Source: Candidatus Marinarcus aquaticus | Lineage (GTDB): Bacteria > Campylobacterota > Campylobacteria > Campylobacterales > Arcobacteraceae | Length of the DNA stretch: 64,000 nucleotides | Assembly (NCBI RefSeq): GCF_004116335.1 | Contig: NZ_PDKN01000009.1 | Location: forward strand, 57,037 to 121,036 | Direction of reading: 5' to 3' | Shown here: positions 7,769 through 17,700 of the stretch, piece by piece | Position numbering within the stretch: the first letter of the stretch is position 1 | Layout of the letters: every line of letters begins with the position of its first letter | Translations under genes and position numbers: made by a program | The notes under the pieces: model-generated | Told to the model about the DNA's origin: nothing | Databases searched by the model: none | The model's input: the letters and a program-made list of their open reading frames with translations, nothing else

Positions 7769-10408
7769 GTGAGTTTAAAAATGAAGAACAAATTAGTAAA
7801 TACTCTGTTAACATGTTTATTATTTGTAGCAGGTAATATGTATGCACTAACTCTTAAAGAGAGTGTGGTAGAAGCATTAAATACAAATCCTGTTGTTCAA
7901 GAAAGATTGAAAAACTTCAACGCAACACAACAAGATTTAAATATCGCAGAATCAGAGTTTTACCCAAGTATTGATTATGTTGGTCGATATGGGCGAAACA
8001 GAGCAGGTGAGTTAAAAGAGGATGAAGTGACTGACCAAACGTACCGGTATTACAGTAACTCTTTGAAATTGACTCAAAACTTGTTTAATGGCTTCAGTAC
8101 GCTTAATAAAATAGATTATCAAAAAACACGAATTTTAGCGGCAGCTCATCACTATGTTGAAAATGCCAATGAGATTGCTTTTCAAACAGTACAAGCCTAT
8201 TTAGATGTATTAAGAGCGTATCAATTGTACCAAAATGCACAAGAGAATGTGAATATCAATGAATCTATTTATGAAGATGTGAAATCGTTGTATGACACAG
8301 GATTAACAACAAAATCTGAGATGACCAAAATTCATGCATCACTCTCTTTATCTAAATCAAACTTGCTTGTGCAAAGAAATAATGCTAAAGAGAAAGAGTT
8401 TCGATTTAAAAGATTATTAGGGCGAACCGCTGATGTCTCTTCAATGACAATGCCACAACTTGATTTGCCACTTCCTGAGAGTTTAGAACGTGCAACCATG
8501 TATGCCATAGAAAATAACCCTTCTATTATCGTAAGTCACTATAATATCAAAGGGAGTGAAGCGTTATATCGAGAACAAAAGAGTAATTTTTATCCTAAAA
8601 TAGACTTTGAATTAGAACAAGTTTATAACGAACCAGAAAGAACCAACAGTTTTAACTCATCAGATGATCGAATCAGTGCATATATTGTGATGAGCTGGAA
8701 TTTGTTCAGAGGTGGTGCAGATGTGGCTCAATTACAAAAAAGTCGAAGTACCATTCACAAAGAAGTTGAAATTTTAAGAGATTTAAAACGACAAACCATT
8801 GAAGGAATTGAACTTTCATGGTCCGCGTATGAAATGATTGGTCATCAACTAAAAGAGTTGTATCAATACAATGTAAATGCTCAAGATACATTAGAGAGTT
8901 ATAAAAGTGAGTATGAGTTGGGACGACGAACATTGCTTGACCTTTTATCCGCGCAAAATGATTTGATTAATTCTAAGAGTGAAATTATCAATGCACAAAT
9001 TGACAAATTGTTTGCCCAATACCGTATTTTAGACTCTATGGGATTATTGGTGAATGTCATTTTAGGAGATGAAACTCAATACAATCAAGTCATTTCACCC
9101 ACCTTACAACCGTATGTTGAAGTTAAAGATACTTTGCCTATAAATAATGATGTGGATCAAGATGGTGTGGTGGATAACTTAGATATTTGTGATAACTCTT
9201 TAGTTGGAAATAATATTAAACCTTACGGATGTGCACAACAAACTGTTGATTCAGATTTTGATGGTGTGATTGATGACAAAGATGAATGTCCCTTGACTTC
9301 ATTTGGTGATGTAGTGGATGAAAAAGGGTGTACCGTTGAAAACAGTGAAAATAAATTTGTTGTTGATCAAAATGCGTATATTGAAAGTGTGATTGCGTAT
9401 AATGAGAAGAGTCCTATGAAATCTGAAAAATTAGGATTGTATGATTATGAGTTTAGTGTAGACCCAAATAAAAATGTGAAATCAACACCAATGGATAATC
9501 ACTTGATGTATGGTAAATTTGAGTTGATTAAACGTTTTAAAGAGGTGAATATGAATCACTTTAAAGCTGCAAACTCAGATGAGCAACTTGAAGCCATTGT
9601 CAATGATATTAAAGCGTATCAAAACCAAGATATTACAGTAACGGTTATTGGACATACAAGAGAAAACAGTGATAAAGAAGAGAGTTATAATGATGCCATG
9701 CAATATGCTCAAACCATCAAAGAGATTTTAATCAAAAAAGGGGTTAAAAAAGAGGTCATTTTAGCTCAATCACGACTTGATAATGATAAACTTTATGTTA
9801 CAACACGATATATTGATCGAAGATACAATGATCGTGTGCATGTTACAATGTATGTGCCTGAGGCACTTGATGATGATAAAGACGGCGTTGTAAATGAGTT
9901 GGATCAATGTCCCAACACACCAAAAGGGTATAAAGTAGACAATAAAGGATGCCCTTTTGATGATGATAAAGATGGGGTTGTAAATGAGTTGGATAAATGT
10001 CCTTCTACTCCTGTAGGATACATTGTTGATGAGTCAGGGTGCTCTAAAAAGATTGACTTGAGAGTTCTTTTTGAACATGATTCGTCAGTTATTTTGCCAA
10101 AGACGCTTCAACAAATTAATTTATTCAAAAAATATTTGGATGACTTCCCTCAATATAACGTTGTTATTACGGGACATGCAAGTAAAGATTCCAATGCTTT
10201 AGTGCAATACAACATGCAACTTTCACTACAAAGAGCCAATGCAGTTAAAGCTTATTTAGTTGAACAAGGTATTGATGAAAAACGAATTACAACCATTGGA
10301 AAAGGTTTCAGTGAACCTTTAGTCAGTAATGATACGCCAGAAGGACAAGCAAAAAATAGAAGAATTGAAGCTCAACTCCTTGAAGCAGCCAAAGTTGAGT
10401 TGAATTAA
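7769..10408 (+). CDS. TolC-like type I secretion outer-membrane channel fused to TSP3 repeats and OmpA domains (LapE-like)
   Basis: An 879-residue exported protein. A signal peptide (about 1-26) precedes a TolC-type efflux domain to about residue 430. Then come calcium-binding thrombospondin type 3 repeats (DVDQDGVVDNLDICD, DSDFDGVIDDKDECP). A middle domain (about 570-690) resembles a degenerate OmpA fold (VIGHT, QYAQTIKEIL). More TSP3 repeats of the form DDDKDGVVNELD follow, and a canonical C-terminal OmpA peptidoglycan-binding domain starts at about 760 (RVLFEHDSSVILP, ITGHAS, AKNRRIEAQLL). The start is GTG 7769, 5 bases after AAAAGGG; ATG 7781 is too far from it. As the first gene before the ABC exporter and adaptor, it should be the outer-membrane pore that exports and anchors the adhesin. 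A standard TolC is about 450-500 residues, so the fusion is unusual. Confidence 0.88.
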   Translation: MSLKMKNKLVNTLLTCLLFVAGNMYALTLKESVVEALNTNPVVQERLKNFNATQQDLNIAESEFYPSIDYVGRYGRNRAGELKEDEVTDQTYRYYSNSLKLTQNLFNGFSTLNKIDYQKTRILAAAHHYVENANEIAFQTVQAYLDVLRAYQLYQNAQENVNINESIYEDVKSLYDTGLTTKSEMTKIHASLSLSKSNLLVQRNNAKEKEFRFKRLLGRTADVSSMTMPQLDLPLPESLERATMYAIENNPSIIVSHYNIKGSEALYREQKSNFYPKIDFELEQVYNEPERTNSFNSSDDRISAYIVMSWNLFRGGADVAQLQKSRSTIHKEVEILRDLKRQTIEGIELSWSAYEMIGHQLKELYQYNVNAQDTLESYKSEYELGRRTLLDLLSAQNDLINSKSEIINAQIDKLFAQYRILDSMGLLVNVILGDETQYNQVISPTLQPYVEVKDTLPINNDVDQDGVVDNLDICDNSLVGNNIKPYGCAQQTVDSDFDGVIDDKDECPLTSFGDVVDEKGCTVENSENKFVVDQNAYIESVIAYNEKSPMKSEKLGLYDYEFSVDPNKNVKSTPMDNHLMYGKFELIKRFKEVNMNHFKAANSDEQLEAIVNDIKAYQNQDITVTVIGHTRENSDKEESYNDAMQYAQTIKEILIKKGVKKEVILAQSRLDNDKLYVTTRYIDRRYNDRVHVTMYVPEALDDDKDGVVNELDQCPNTPKGYKVDNKGCPFDDDKDGVVNELDKCPSTPVGYIVDESGCSKKIDLRVLFEHDSSVILPKTLQQINLFKKYLDDFPQYNVVITGHASKDSNALVQYNMQLSLQRANAVKAYLVEQGIDEKRITTIGKGFSEPLVSNDTPEGQAKNRRIEAQLLEAAKVELN

Positions 10409-10419
10409 AGAGGGGAAAT

Positions 10420-12558
10420 TTGAAAGTAAATTTTAAAAAAAAAGACTCCTTATTGGAGTCTTTGGTTCTGTATACAAAACTGTTTCATAAGCCTTACAGC
10501 GCAGAGTCTTTATTAAGCGGTTTGCCCATTGATGCAGAGCAGATGCTTTTTTCAAAAAAAGGCTCCAAATCACTCTTTTCACGAGCTGCAGCTCGTGCAG
10601 GTTTAAAAACCACACTCATTGAGAGACCTATTAATGAAATTTTAGAGTTACAACTTCCCGTGATTTTAATTTTATCCAATGAAAACAGTTGTATCTTAAC
10701 GGCATTTTCGCCCGATAGAAAACAAGCAAAAATCGTTTTTGCAGCCAATGAGGCTTTAGAGCAATGGACAGATGTCGAGAGACTTGAAGAGGAGTATTTG
10801 GGTTATGCTTTTTTACTTCGAAAAGAGTTTCAATATGAACGCAATAATAATGTCTTGGATACATCCAATCAACGCCACTGGTTTTGGAGTACCTTGGGAT
10901 TGTCTAAAAAAATCTATTATGATTGTATTTTAGCCTCTATTTTAATCAATCTTTTTGTTTTAGCCACCCCACTGTTTACAATGAATGTGTATGACAGAGT
11001 GATTCCAAATAACGCACAAGAGACACTTTTGGTCTTTACTATTGGAGTTATTGCTGTATTTCTTATTGATGCATTTTTGAAATTTTTGCGTGCATATTTT
11101 TTAGAACTTGCGGGTAAAAAAAGTGATGTGATCATGTCTTCCATTATTTTTGAACGGGTGATGGATTTGAAAATGTCTGTGCATCCAAAATCAGTGGGTT
11201 CTTTTGCAAACAACTTAAAAAGTTTTGACTCCATTCGAGGTTTTTTAACCAATGCAACATTGACCGTACTCATTGACTTTCCATTTGCCATTCTGTTTTT
11301 ATTAGTGATTTTTTATCTCGCAGGTGCAATGGTGATTGTCCCTATTGTCATTATCATTGCTATTGTGATATATGCGTATATGATCAAAGACTCCTTGCAA
11401 GAGAGCATTGAGAGCACCTATGAAGCCAGTGCAAAGAAAAATGGGATATTAATTGAATCCTTGCAAAATATTGAAACCATTAAATCTTTAGGGCTTGCAG
11501 GAAGCACCCAATGGCATTGGGAAGAATCCACAGGAGAGATTGCCAATAAAAGTTTGAAATCACGACTGATTTCAGCCTCAATTCCTAATGTAACAGGTTT
11601 TTTAGTTGGATTAAATACTGTTTTAATTATTCTTTTTGGTGTGCATCTTATTCAAGAGTTTGAATTGACCATGGGGGGATTGATTGCAACCATGATTCTC
11701 TCTTCAAGAGCCATTGCACCTATGGGACAAATTGCAGGACTGATCACCAACTATGAAGATGCAAAAACATCATATAAAATGTTGGATGATATTGTGAACC
11801 AACCTTTAGAGAGACCATTTGCAAAAGAGTTTGTAAAACGTCCTGCACTTAAAGGAAACATTGAATTTAAAAACGTAACGTTTAAATATCCTGACAGTGA
11901 AGCGTATGCCCTTGATAATGTCAGTTTTACCATTAATGAAGGTGAAAAAGTGGCACTGATTGGACGAATTGGTTCAGGAAAAAGTACCATTGCGAAACTG
12001 ATTTTAAAACTCTATGAACCCCAAAGTGGTTCGATTTTAATTGATGGGATTGATATTGAACAAATTGATCCTGCTGATTTACGGAAAAATATCGGCTATG
12101 TGGCACAAGACATCAATCTTTTCAGGGGAACGATTAAAGAGAATATTTTAGGTTCAAGTCGTTTTGTAGATGACGAAGAGATGTTAGAATGTGCTAAAAT
12201 CAGTACCACAGATGATTTTGTCAAACGTCATCCAATGGGCTATGATATGCCTATAGGAGAGAGAGGACATGGGCTTTCAGGAGGACAAAGACAAAGTGTA
12301 GGACTTGCGCGAGCATTGATTAACAATGCCGATATTTTACTTTTTGATGAACCCACCAATGCAATGGATCAATCTACTGAGTATGCCGTACTGAATAATC
12401 TCAAACCAATTGTTCAAGAACGAACACTTCTGTTAGTAACTCAAAAAATGAGTATGTTGGAATTAGTGGATCGAGTCATTGTGATGAATAATGGGAAAAA
12501 AATACTCGATGGTGAAAAAACTTCAGTGATGAAACAATTAGGTGGCATTCATGGCTAA
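10420..12558 (+). CDS. Type I secretion ABC transporter, LapB-like (degenerate C39 domain)
   Basis: A 712-residue inner-membrane exporter. Residues about 1-130 form a C39 peptidase-like domain that lacks the catalytic cysteine motif, as in RTX-adhesin exporters that do not cut a leader. A six-helix transmembrane domain follows at about 160-440. The ATPase domain has Walker A GRIGSGKST, the signature LSGGQRQSVGLARAL and Walker B ILLFDEPTNAMD. It starts with TTG directly after an AGAGGGG ribosome site, 11 bases behind the TolC-OmpA gene, and overlaps the adaptor gene by 8 bp. Role: ATP-driven export of the adhesin through the adaptor and the TolC-like channel. Confidence 0.92.
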   Translation: MKVNFKKKDSLLESLVLYTKLFHKPYSAESLLSGLPIDAEQMLFSKKGSKSLFSRAAARAGLKTTLIERPINEILELQLPVILILSNENSCILTAFSPDRKQAKIVFAANEALEQWTDVERLEEEYLGYAFLLRKEFQYERNNNVLDTSNQRHWFWSTLGLSKKIYYDCILASILINLFVLATPLFTMNVYDRVIPNNAQETLLVFTIGVIAVFLIDAFLKFLRAYFLELAGKKSDVIMSSIIFERVMDLKMSVHPKSVGSFANNLKSFDSIRGFLTNATLTVLIDFPFAILFLLVIFYLAGAMVIVPIVIIIAIVIYAYMIKDSLQESIESTYEASAKKNGILIESLQNIETIKSLGLAGSTQWHWEESTGEIANKSLKSRLISASIPNVTGFLVGLNTVLIILFGVHLIQEFELTMGGLIATMILSSRAIAPMGQIAGLITNYEDAKTSYKMLDDIVNQPLERPFAKEFVKRPALKGNIEFKNVTFKYPDSEAYALDNVSFTINEGEKVALIGRIGSGKSTIAKLILKLYEPQSGSILIDGIDIEQIDPADLRKNIGYVAQDINLFRGTIKENILGSSRFVDDEEMLECAKISTTDDFVKRHPMGYDMPIGERGHGLSGGQRQSVGLARALINNADILLFDEPTNAMDQSTEYAVLNNLKPIVQERTLLLVTQKMSMLELVDRVIVMNNGKKILDGEKTSVMKQLGGIHG

Positions 12559-14026
12559 AGAAAAAATTGAACAACTCAAACAACGCGGACGGGAGATATA
12601 TAAAAAAGCTCATAAAGAGTCTAAAAAAGGGTATATTAAAGGCGCACGTTTTTATCGAGAAGTGAAAAGTTCTCCTTTTTTTGATGATCATAATTACTTG
12701 CCTAAAACACCATTGAATGACGATGATTATGAGTATATGAACAGTTTGAGTGCAGCTGTTATGCAGATGCGTCCACACAAGTTACATTGGGTTTTGGTGG
12801 CATTTTTATTCACCATTACACTTTTTATTATTTGGGCCTCTTTTGCAAAAATTGATGAAATTTCACGAGGGAGTGGCAAGGTTGTACCAAGTGGACAAAA
12901 TCAAATAATTCAAAACCTTGAAGGGGGTATTGTTTCTGATATTTTAGTGCGAGAAGGTGATTTTGTAAAAAAAGACCAAGTTTTAATACGAATCAGTAAT
13001 GAAAAATCAGCGTCAACAATGGAATCAAGTCGTTTAAAAGCTTACTTTTTAAAAGCGCAAATTTTAAGATTGCAAGCGGAGTTAAATCAAGTTCCATTTG
13101 AATATGAGCAAACCAATGATGAACAGATGAATCTCTTTTTGGATAATGAAAAAAAGATGTATGAACAAAATGAACGACAACTCGAGTCCCAAGTACAGGT
13201 TTTAAGAGAGCAATTAAACCAAAAAAAAAGTACACTACAAGATTCTATTCAAGCAGAAGAACACTTGAAAATTTCTCTTTCTATGATTTCAAAAGAGGTT
13301 GAGATGACAGAGCCTATGGTAAAACGGGGAATTCGTTCACAAGTTGATTTTTTGAAATTGCAAAGAGAAGAGAATGATGCAAAATTGAAGCATCACAGTG
13401 CGAGTCTAGCCATAGAAAAGACACGCTCTGAAATCAAAGAAATTGAGAGTAAAATTTCTGAGATTTATGAAGGAAACAAAGTAAAAGTGCGTGAACAGCT
13501 TAATGAAAATATCAGTGAGTTAAAAGAGTTAGAGGCAAGTTCAGTGGCATTTAAAGATCAAGTCAAACGTACAACGGTGATGTCCCCTTCAAATGGTATT
13601 GTTCAAAAACTGCATATCAATACCATTGGAGGATCGATTAAACCAGCACAAGATTTGATTGAAATTGTACCCACAGATTATAATTTGATTGTAGAAGTGA
13701 AAATTTTGCCTTCAGATATTGCATTTATCTATCAAGGTCAAAAAGCGATTGTGAAATTTTCTGCTTATGATTTCTCCATTTTTGGTGGTTTGGATGGGCA
13801 TGTGGTGAATATCAGTCCGGATACGATTACAGAAAAAGATGAAAAAACATACTATTTGGTTCGTATTCAAACTGAAAAAAACTATTTAGGAACTGAAAAA
13901 AAACCAATGAAAATCATTCCAGGTATGGTCGCTGATGTTGATATTATCACAGGGAAAAAGTCAATTTTGGACTATATCTTAAAACCTATTTTAAAAACAA
14001 AGCAGTATACCTTTACGGAGAGATAA
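12551..14026 (+). CDS. HlyD/LapC-family periplasmic adaptor of type I secretion
   Basis: A 491-residue membrane-fusion protein. One N-terminal transmembrane helix (around WVLVAFLFTITLFIIWASFA) is followed by a lipoyl/barrel half-motif (GSGKVVPSGQNQIIQNLEGG), a long coiled-coil hairpin of about 200 residues, and the second half-motif (VMSPSNGIVQKL). It ends with the beta-barrel and membrane-proximal domains (IIPGMVADVDIITGKKSILDYILKP). The start is ATG 12551 inside the end of the exporter gene, after AGGTGG. It bridges the ABC exporter and the outer-membrane channel. Confidence 0.93.
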   Translation: MAKEKIEQLKQRGREIYKKAHKESKKGYIKGARFYREVKSSPFFDDHNYLPKTPLNDDDYEYMNSLSAAVMQMRPHKLHWVLVAFLFTITLFIIWASFAKIDEISRGSGKVVPSGQNQIIQNLEGGIVSDILVREGDFVKKDQVLIRISNEKSASTMESSRLKAYFLKAQILRLQAELNQVPFEYEQTNDEQMNLFLDNEKKMYEQNERQLESQVQVLREQLNQKKSTLQDSIQAEEHLKISLSMISKEVEMTEPMVKRGIRSQVDFLKLQREENDAKLKHHSASLAIEKTRSEIKEIESKISEIYEGNKVKVREQLNENISELKELEASSVAFKDQVKRTTVMSPSNGIVQKLHINTIGGSIKPAQDLIEIVPTDYNLIVEVKILPSDIAFIYQGQKAIVKFSAYDFSIFGGLDGHVVNISPDTITEKDEKTYYLVRIQTEKNYLGTEKKPMKIIPGMVADVDIITGKKSILDYILKPILKTKQYTFTER

Positions 14027-14027
14027 G

Positions 14028-14624
14028 ATGAAACAGGTTCTATTTAGTAATGACATGGCTTTATTGCAACGTTGGGAATCAATATTAAATAACAAAGATA
14101 CGCAACTTTTAGATGATTTCAATGAACTTTTCGATCTCAAAGACTCGGTTGTTATTTTTAACAGTGATGCGTGTGAAAATAAGTCTGAAGTGCTGATTGA
14201 TGTGCTTGTTAAACATAATAATAAGATATTGATTTTGGACAGAGTTCCTGATTATTTTAAAGTTCAAAAATGGCTCGCAAAAGGAATTAAAGGGTATGGA
14301 AATGTCATTATGTCCAGTTCATACCTTCTCTCTGCTGTGGATGCTATCAGCGAAGATTTGATTTGGTTAATTCCTGATATTACTACACAATTTGTTAAAA
14401 ATTTTGTGGGGCATGAAGAACCAAAAAGTCATGAAAATATGCTTTTAGATGAATTGACTAAAAAAGAGAGAGAAATTGCTTTGCTTTTAAAAGAGGGCTA
14501 TACCAATACTGATATTGCAATGTCACTTAATATCTCAATTAATACAGTTAAAACCCACGTAAAAAATATCTACAAAAAATTTCAAGTGAAAGATCGTATC
14601 GCATTTTCAATGCTTTTTAAATAA
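14028..14624 (+). CDS. LuxR/CsgD-like transcriptional regulator with pseudo-receiver
   Basis: A 198-residue protein starting one base after the adaptor stop, so it belongs to the exporter operon. Residues about 143-193 form a LuxR-type helix-turn-helix (LTKKEREIALLLKEGYTNTDIAMSLNISINTVKTH... in outline). The N-terminal 120 residues have receiver-like strands (QVLFSND, VVIFNSD, KILILD) but no clear phosphorylation Asp plus conserved Lys pair, as in CsgD-type regulators that work without phosphorylation. The gene sits between exporter and adhesin, and both flanking promoters carry the same palindrome. I infer that it controls adhesin production. Confidence 0.82.
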   Translation: MKQVLFSNDMALLQRWESILNNKDTQLLDDFNELFDLKDSVVIFNSDACENKSEVLIDVLVKHNNKILILDRVPDYFKVQKWLAKGIKGYGNVIMSSSYLLSAVDAISEDLIWLIPDITTQFVKNFVGHEEPKSHENMLLDELTKKEREIALLLKEGYTNTDIAMSLNISINTVKTHVKNIYKKFQVKDRIAFSMLFK

Positions 14625-14647
14625 TAAAATAATAAATTTATTATTTT

Positions 14648-14663
14648 TCACCCGTTGGGGTGA
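14648..14663. promoter_or_regulatory. Palindrome TCACCC-N4-GGGTGA abutting the adhesin promoter
   Basis: Arms at 14648-14653 and 14658-14663, with spacer GTTG. The same palindrome with the same spacing is at 7686-7701. The right arm ends exactly where the predicted -35 box begins (14664), the usual place for a class II activator. The regulator is not known from sequence; the adjacent LuxR-type protein is the candidate. Confidence 0.55.
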
Positions 14664-14692
14664 TTGTCATAAAAAAGGAATTTTCCTATAAT
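14664..14692 (+). promoter_or_regulatory. Sigma-70 promoter of the adhesin gene
   Basis: TTGTCA at 14664-14669, a 17-bp spacer, then TATAAT at 14687-14692. This is a near-consensus promoter, 30 bases ahead of the adhesin ATG at 14723. It suggests that the adhesin can be transcribed separately from the exporter operon. Confidence 0.65.
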
Positions 14693-14722
14693 TTATATAA
14701 TTATTGGATTAGGAGAATTATT

Positions 14723-17700
14723 ATGGCTGAATCTATCGCAAAAGTACAAAGTTTATTAGGAAAGTTTTATGCTCAAGATGAGAGTGGAAACGTTCGTGTA
14801 TTAAAAGTAGGTGACACTATCTATCAAGGTGAAAAAGTTTATGGTGATGCTGCTAACAACAGCAGCGATAAACTGCAAATTGTTTCTGATACGCAGGAAA
14901 CTTTTGATATTACGGGCAGTGATAGTTTGGTGTTTGATACATCAACCAATGAAGCTACTTTTGGTAATGAAGAAGTTGCTTTTAATCCAAACTCTGCATG
15001 GATGCCAACAGCTGATAATGCTACAGTTCCTGAAGGTGAAACGGTCACTGATGCACAAGGCGATATCACTGAAGAGGAAACAGCTGCAGGTAATGAAGCT
15101 GCATCCTCAAGTGATGTAGGTGTCTTTAATTTTGAAAACAGAGATGGCGATTCTGTTAATATCCAATCTGATTTAAGAGAAAGTGTTTTCTCTAATAATA
15201 GTGATTCACTTGTTTCAAATAATGGAGATGGTTTAAACTCAAATCCCTCTTCTAATCTGTTATTAAATGGTACTCCAACACCTGATGATGTGAATGATGT
15301 GCCCGTGGCTGTGGATGATAGCTTTACCTTAGATGAAGATGCGAGTTATACAGGAACGGTTGCGACCAACGATACCTTAAGTGGGGATGGTGGTAATACC
15401 TTTGCCGTGTCAGGGAACCCAGCTCATGGTACGGTTACAATGAACGCAGATGGAACCTTTACGTATACCCCAGCCGCAGATTATAACGGAGCGGACAGCT
15501 TTACGTATACGATCACCGATGCCGATGGTGATACGTCAACCGCGACCGTGAACTTAACGGTGAGCAGCGTGAATGATGTGCCCGTGGCTGTGACCGATAG
15601 TATTAATGTTTCTGAAGAGGGATTAACAAATGGTATTGGTGATACAAATGGAACACCTACTGATACAACAAACAGCAATTCAGTAGTAGGGCAATTAACC
15701 ATTCATAATCCTGATAATGATGCCTTGACAATCACATTAAATGCACCAACAGATTCTCTGTCTTCAGGGAATGAAACAATTGTATGGAGTGGAAACAATA
15801 CTCATGAGTTGATTGGAAAAGTGGGTGATACTGAAGTGATTAAAATTGCAATTGCTGACGATGGTTCATACAGTGTTACTCTACTTGACCCAGTGGATCA
15901 CCCAATGAATGATGTAGAGGATATACTCTCTTTTAATGTGGGGGTAAATATCAGTGATGGAGAGAGCAGTAGCTCTTCAACCATAACCGTTAATATTGAA
16001 GATGATATGCCAACAGTTGAAACTTCAACAACGGTATGGACAGAAGCAACAAGTATTCCAGATATTTTTACAGGGCAAGTGAGTTTTGCAGGTTCAAGTG
16101 CAAATCAATCACGATTTGTTTTTGCTAATGGTGCAGTACTTGTAACAGGAAAAGGATTTACATCAGATACAGACTTAACATTAATAGATGCGGATTTAAA
16201 TCAAAGCAGTGGTGGTTTAGGTGTGGCAAGTGATGAGTCTCCTTATCACAATCTAGCCAATGAAGTTGATTTTAGAAAAACAGCTGATGGTGAAGAGGGT
16301 TCTGAAGAGTTGATCATTAAATTGGCCGATGGAAAAATCTCTTATGGGGCAACTATTACATTTGATTATATGTTTGGTGGTGAAGAAGAGGTTGGAGAAG
16401 CCTTGTTCTATAGAGATGGAGTATTAATCTCTACACAACGGTTTACATCGGATGCACAAAGCGGAGATTATGCAAAGAATTTTGAAGTTACCGACGGTGG
16501 ATTTGATACTATTGTTATACGTGCATTGGACAATGGAAACGGGTATCATGATGGAGATAACAGTGACTTTGTTGTTTCGGGTGTTGAATTTTTAGGTTCA
16601 TCACAAGAAAATCCAATTTCATATGCTGAAGGTACAATTGATTATGAATTTGGTGCAGATGGTGCTGGAAGTATTGTGTTGACTTCATTACAAAACAGTG
16701 TACGGTTAGCTGATGGAACGGAACCTGAAATTACAATTTCAGATAATACAATTATTGCTAAAGACGCAGATGGTCATTTGGTGTTCCAAATTCAATTTAC
16801 ACCTTCAACGGGTCAATGGGAATTTTATCAATATCAAAAATTTACAATTGGAGATGGAAGTTCTCAAACGTTAGGATTTAATTTTAGAGTAACAGATGCG
16901 GATGGTGATGCTGTAAATGGTACGGTTTCTGTAGGAATTACCAATCATGGTGTTGAAATTGAAGGTATTGGAGCTGCACAAGGTGATCTTACTGTTGATG
17001 AAGCCAATTTAGATGATGGAACGCAACCAAATGAAAGTGACTTGACTCAATCAGGAACGTTTACTTTAAATGCGATGGATGGAATAAGTGAGATTCAAAT
17101 TGGTTCTGAAACATTTACATATGAAGAGTTGGTTAATGCAGCATCGAATAATATCAGTATTGAGACTGATCATGGAACATTGGTTATTACAGGATACAGT
17201 GGCAGTGAAACATCGGGTACAGTTTCATACAGTTATACACTCAAAGATTCAGTGGACAATGATACTCAAAATGGTGCAACATCGGATGAATATGTGGATC
17301 AAATTGATGTTAATGTAACGGATAAGGATGGAGATAGTAGCAGTGCTTCTATTAATATCAATATTCAAGATGATGCTCCTGTTGCTTCAGATACAACTGT
17401 ATCTGTGGATGCAATGCAAGAGACTGTTTTCAATGCAAATGTAATGTTAACTCTTGATTATTCAGGAAGTATGAGTTCAACTGCATTAAGTGAGCAAAAA
17501 GATGCGGCCAAAAAATTACTCGATCAATATCAAAAAAGTTTAAATGAGGCAGATCGTGGGGATGTGAAAGTTATGGTTATTAAGTTTGCCACTGGGGCAG
17601 CGACTCATGAAAAAGTGTGGCTGACCATTGCTGAAGCAAAAGCGTACATTGATCAAGGTAAACCGTATGGTATTGATTCAGGAACGAACTATGATGATGC

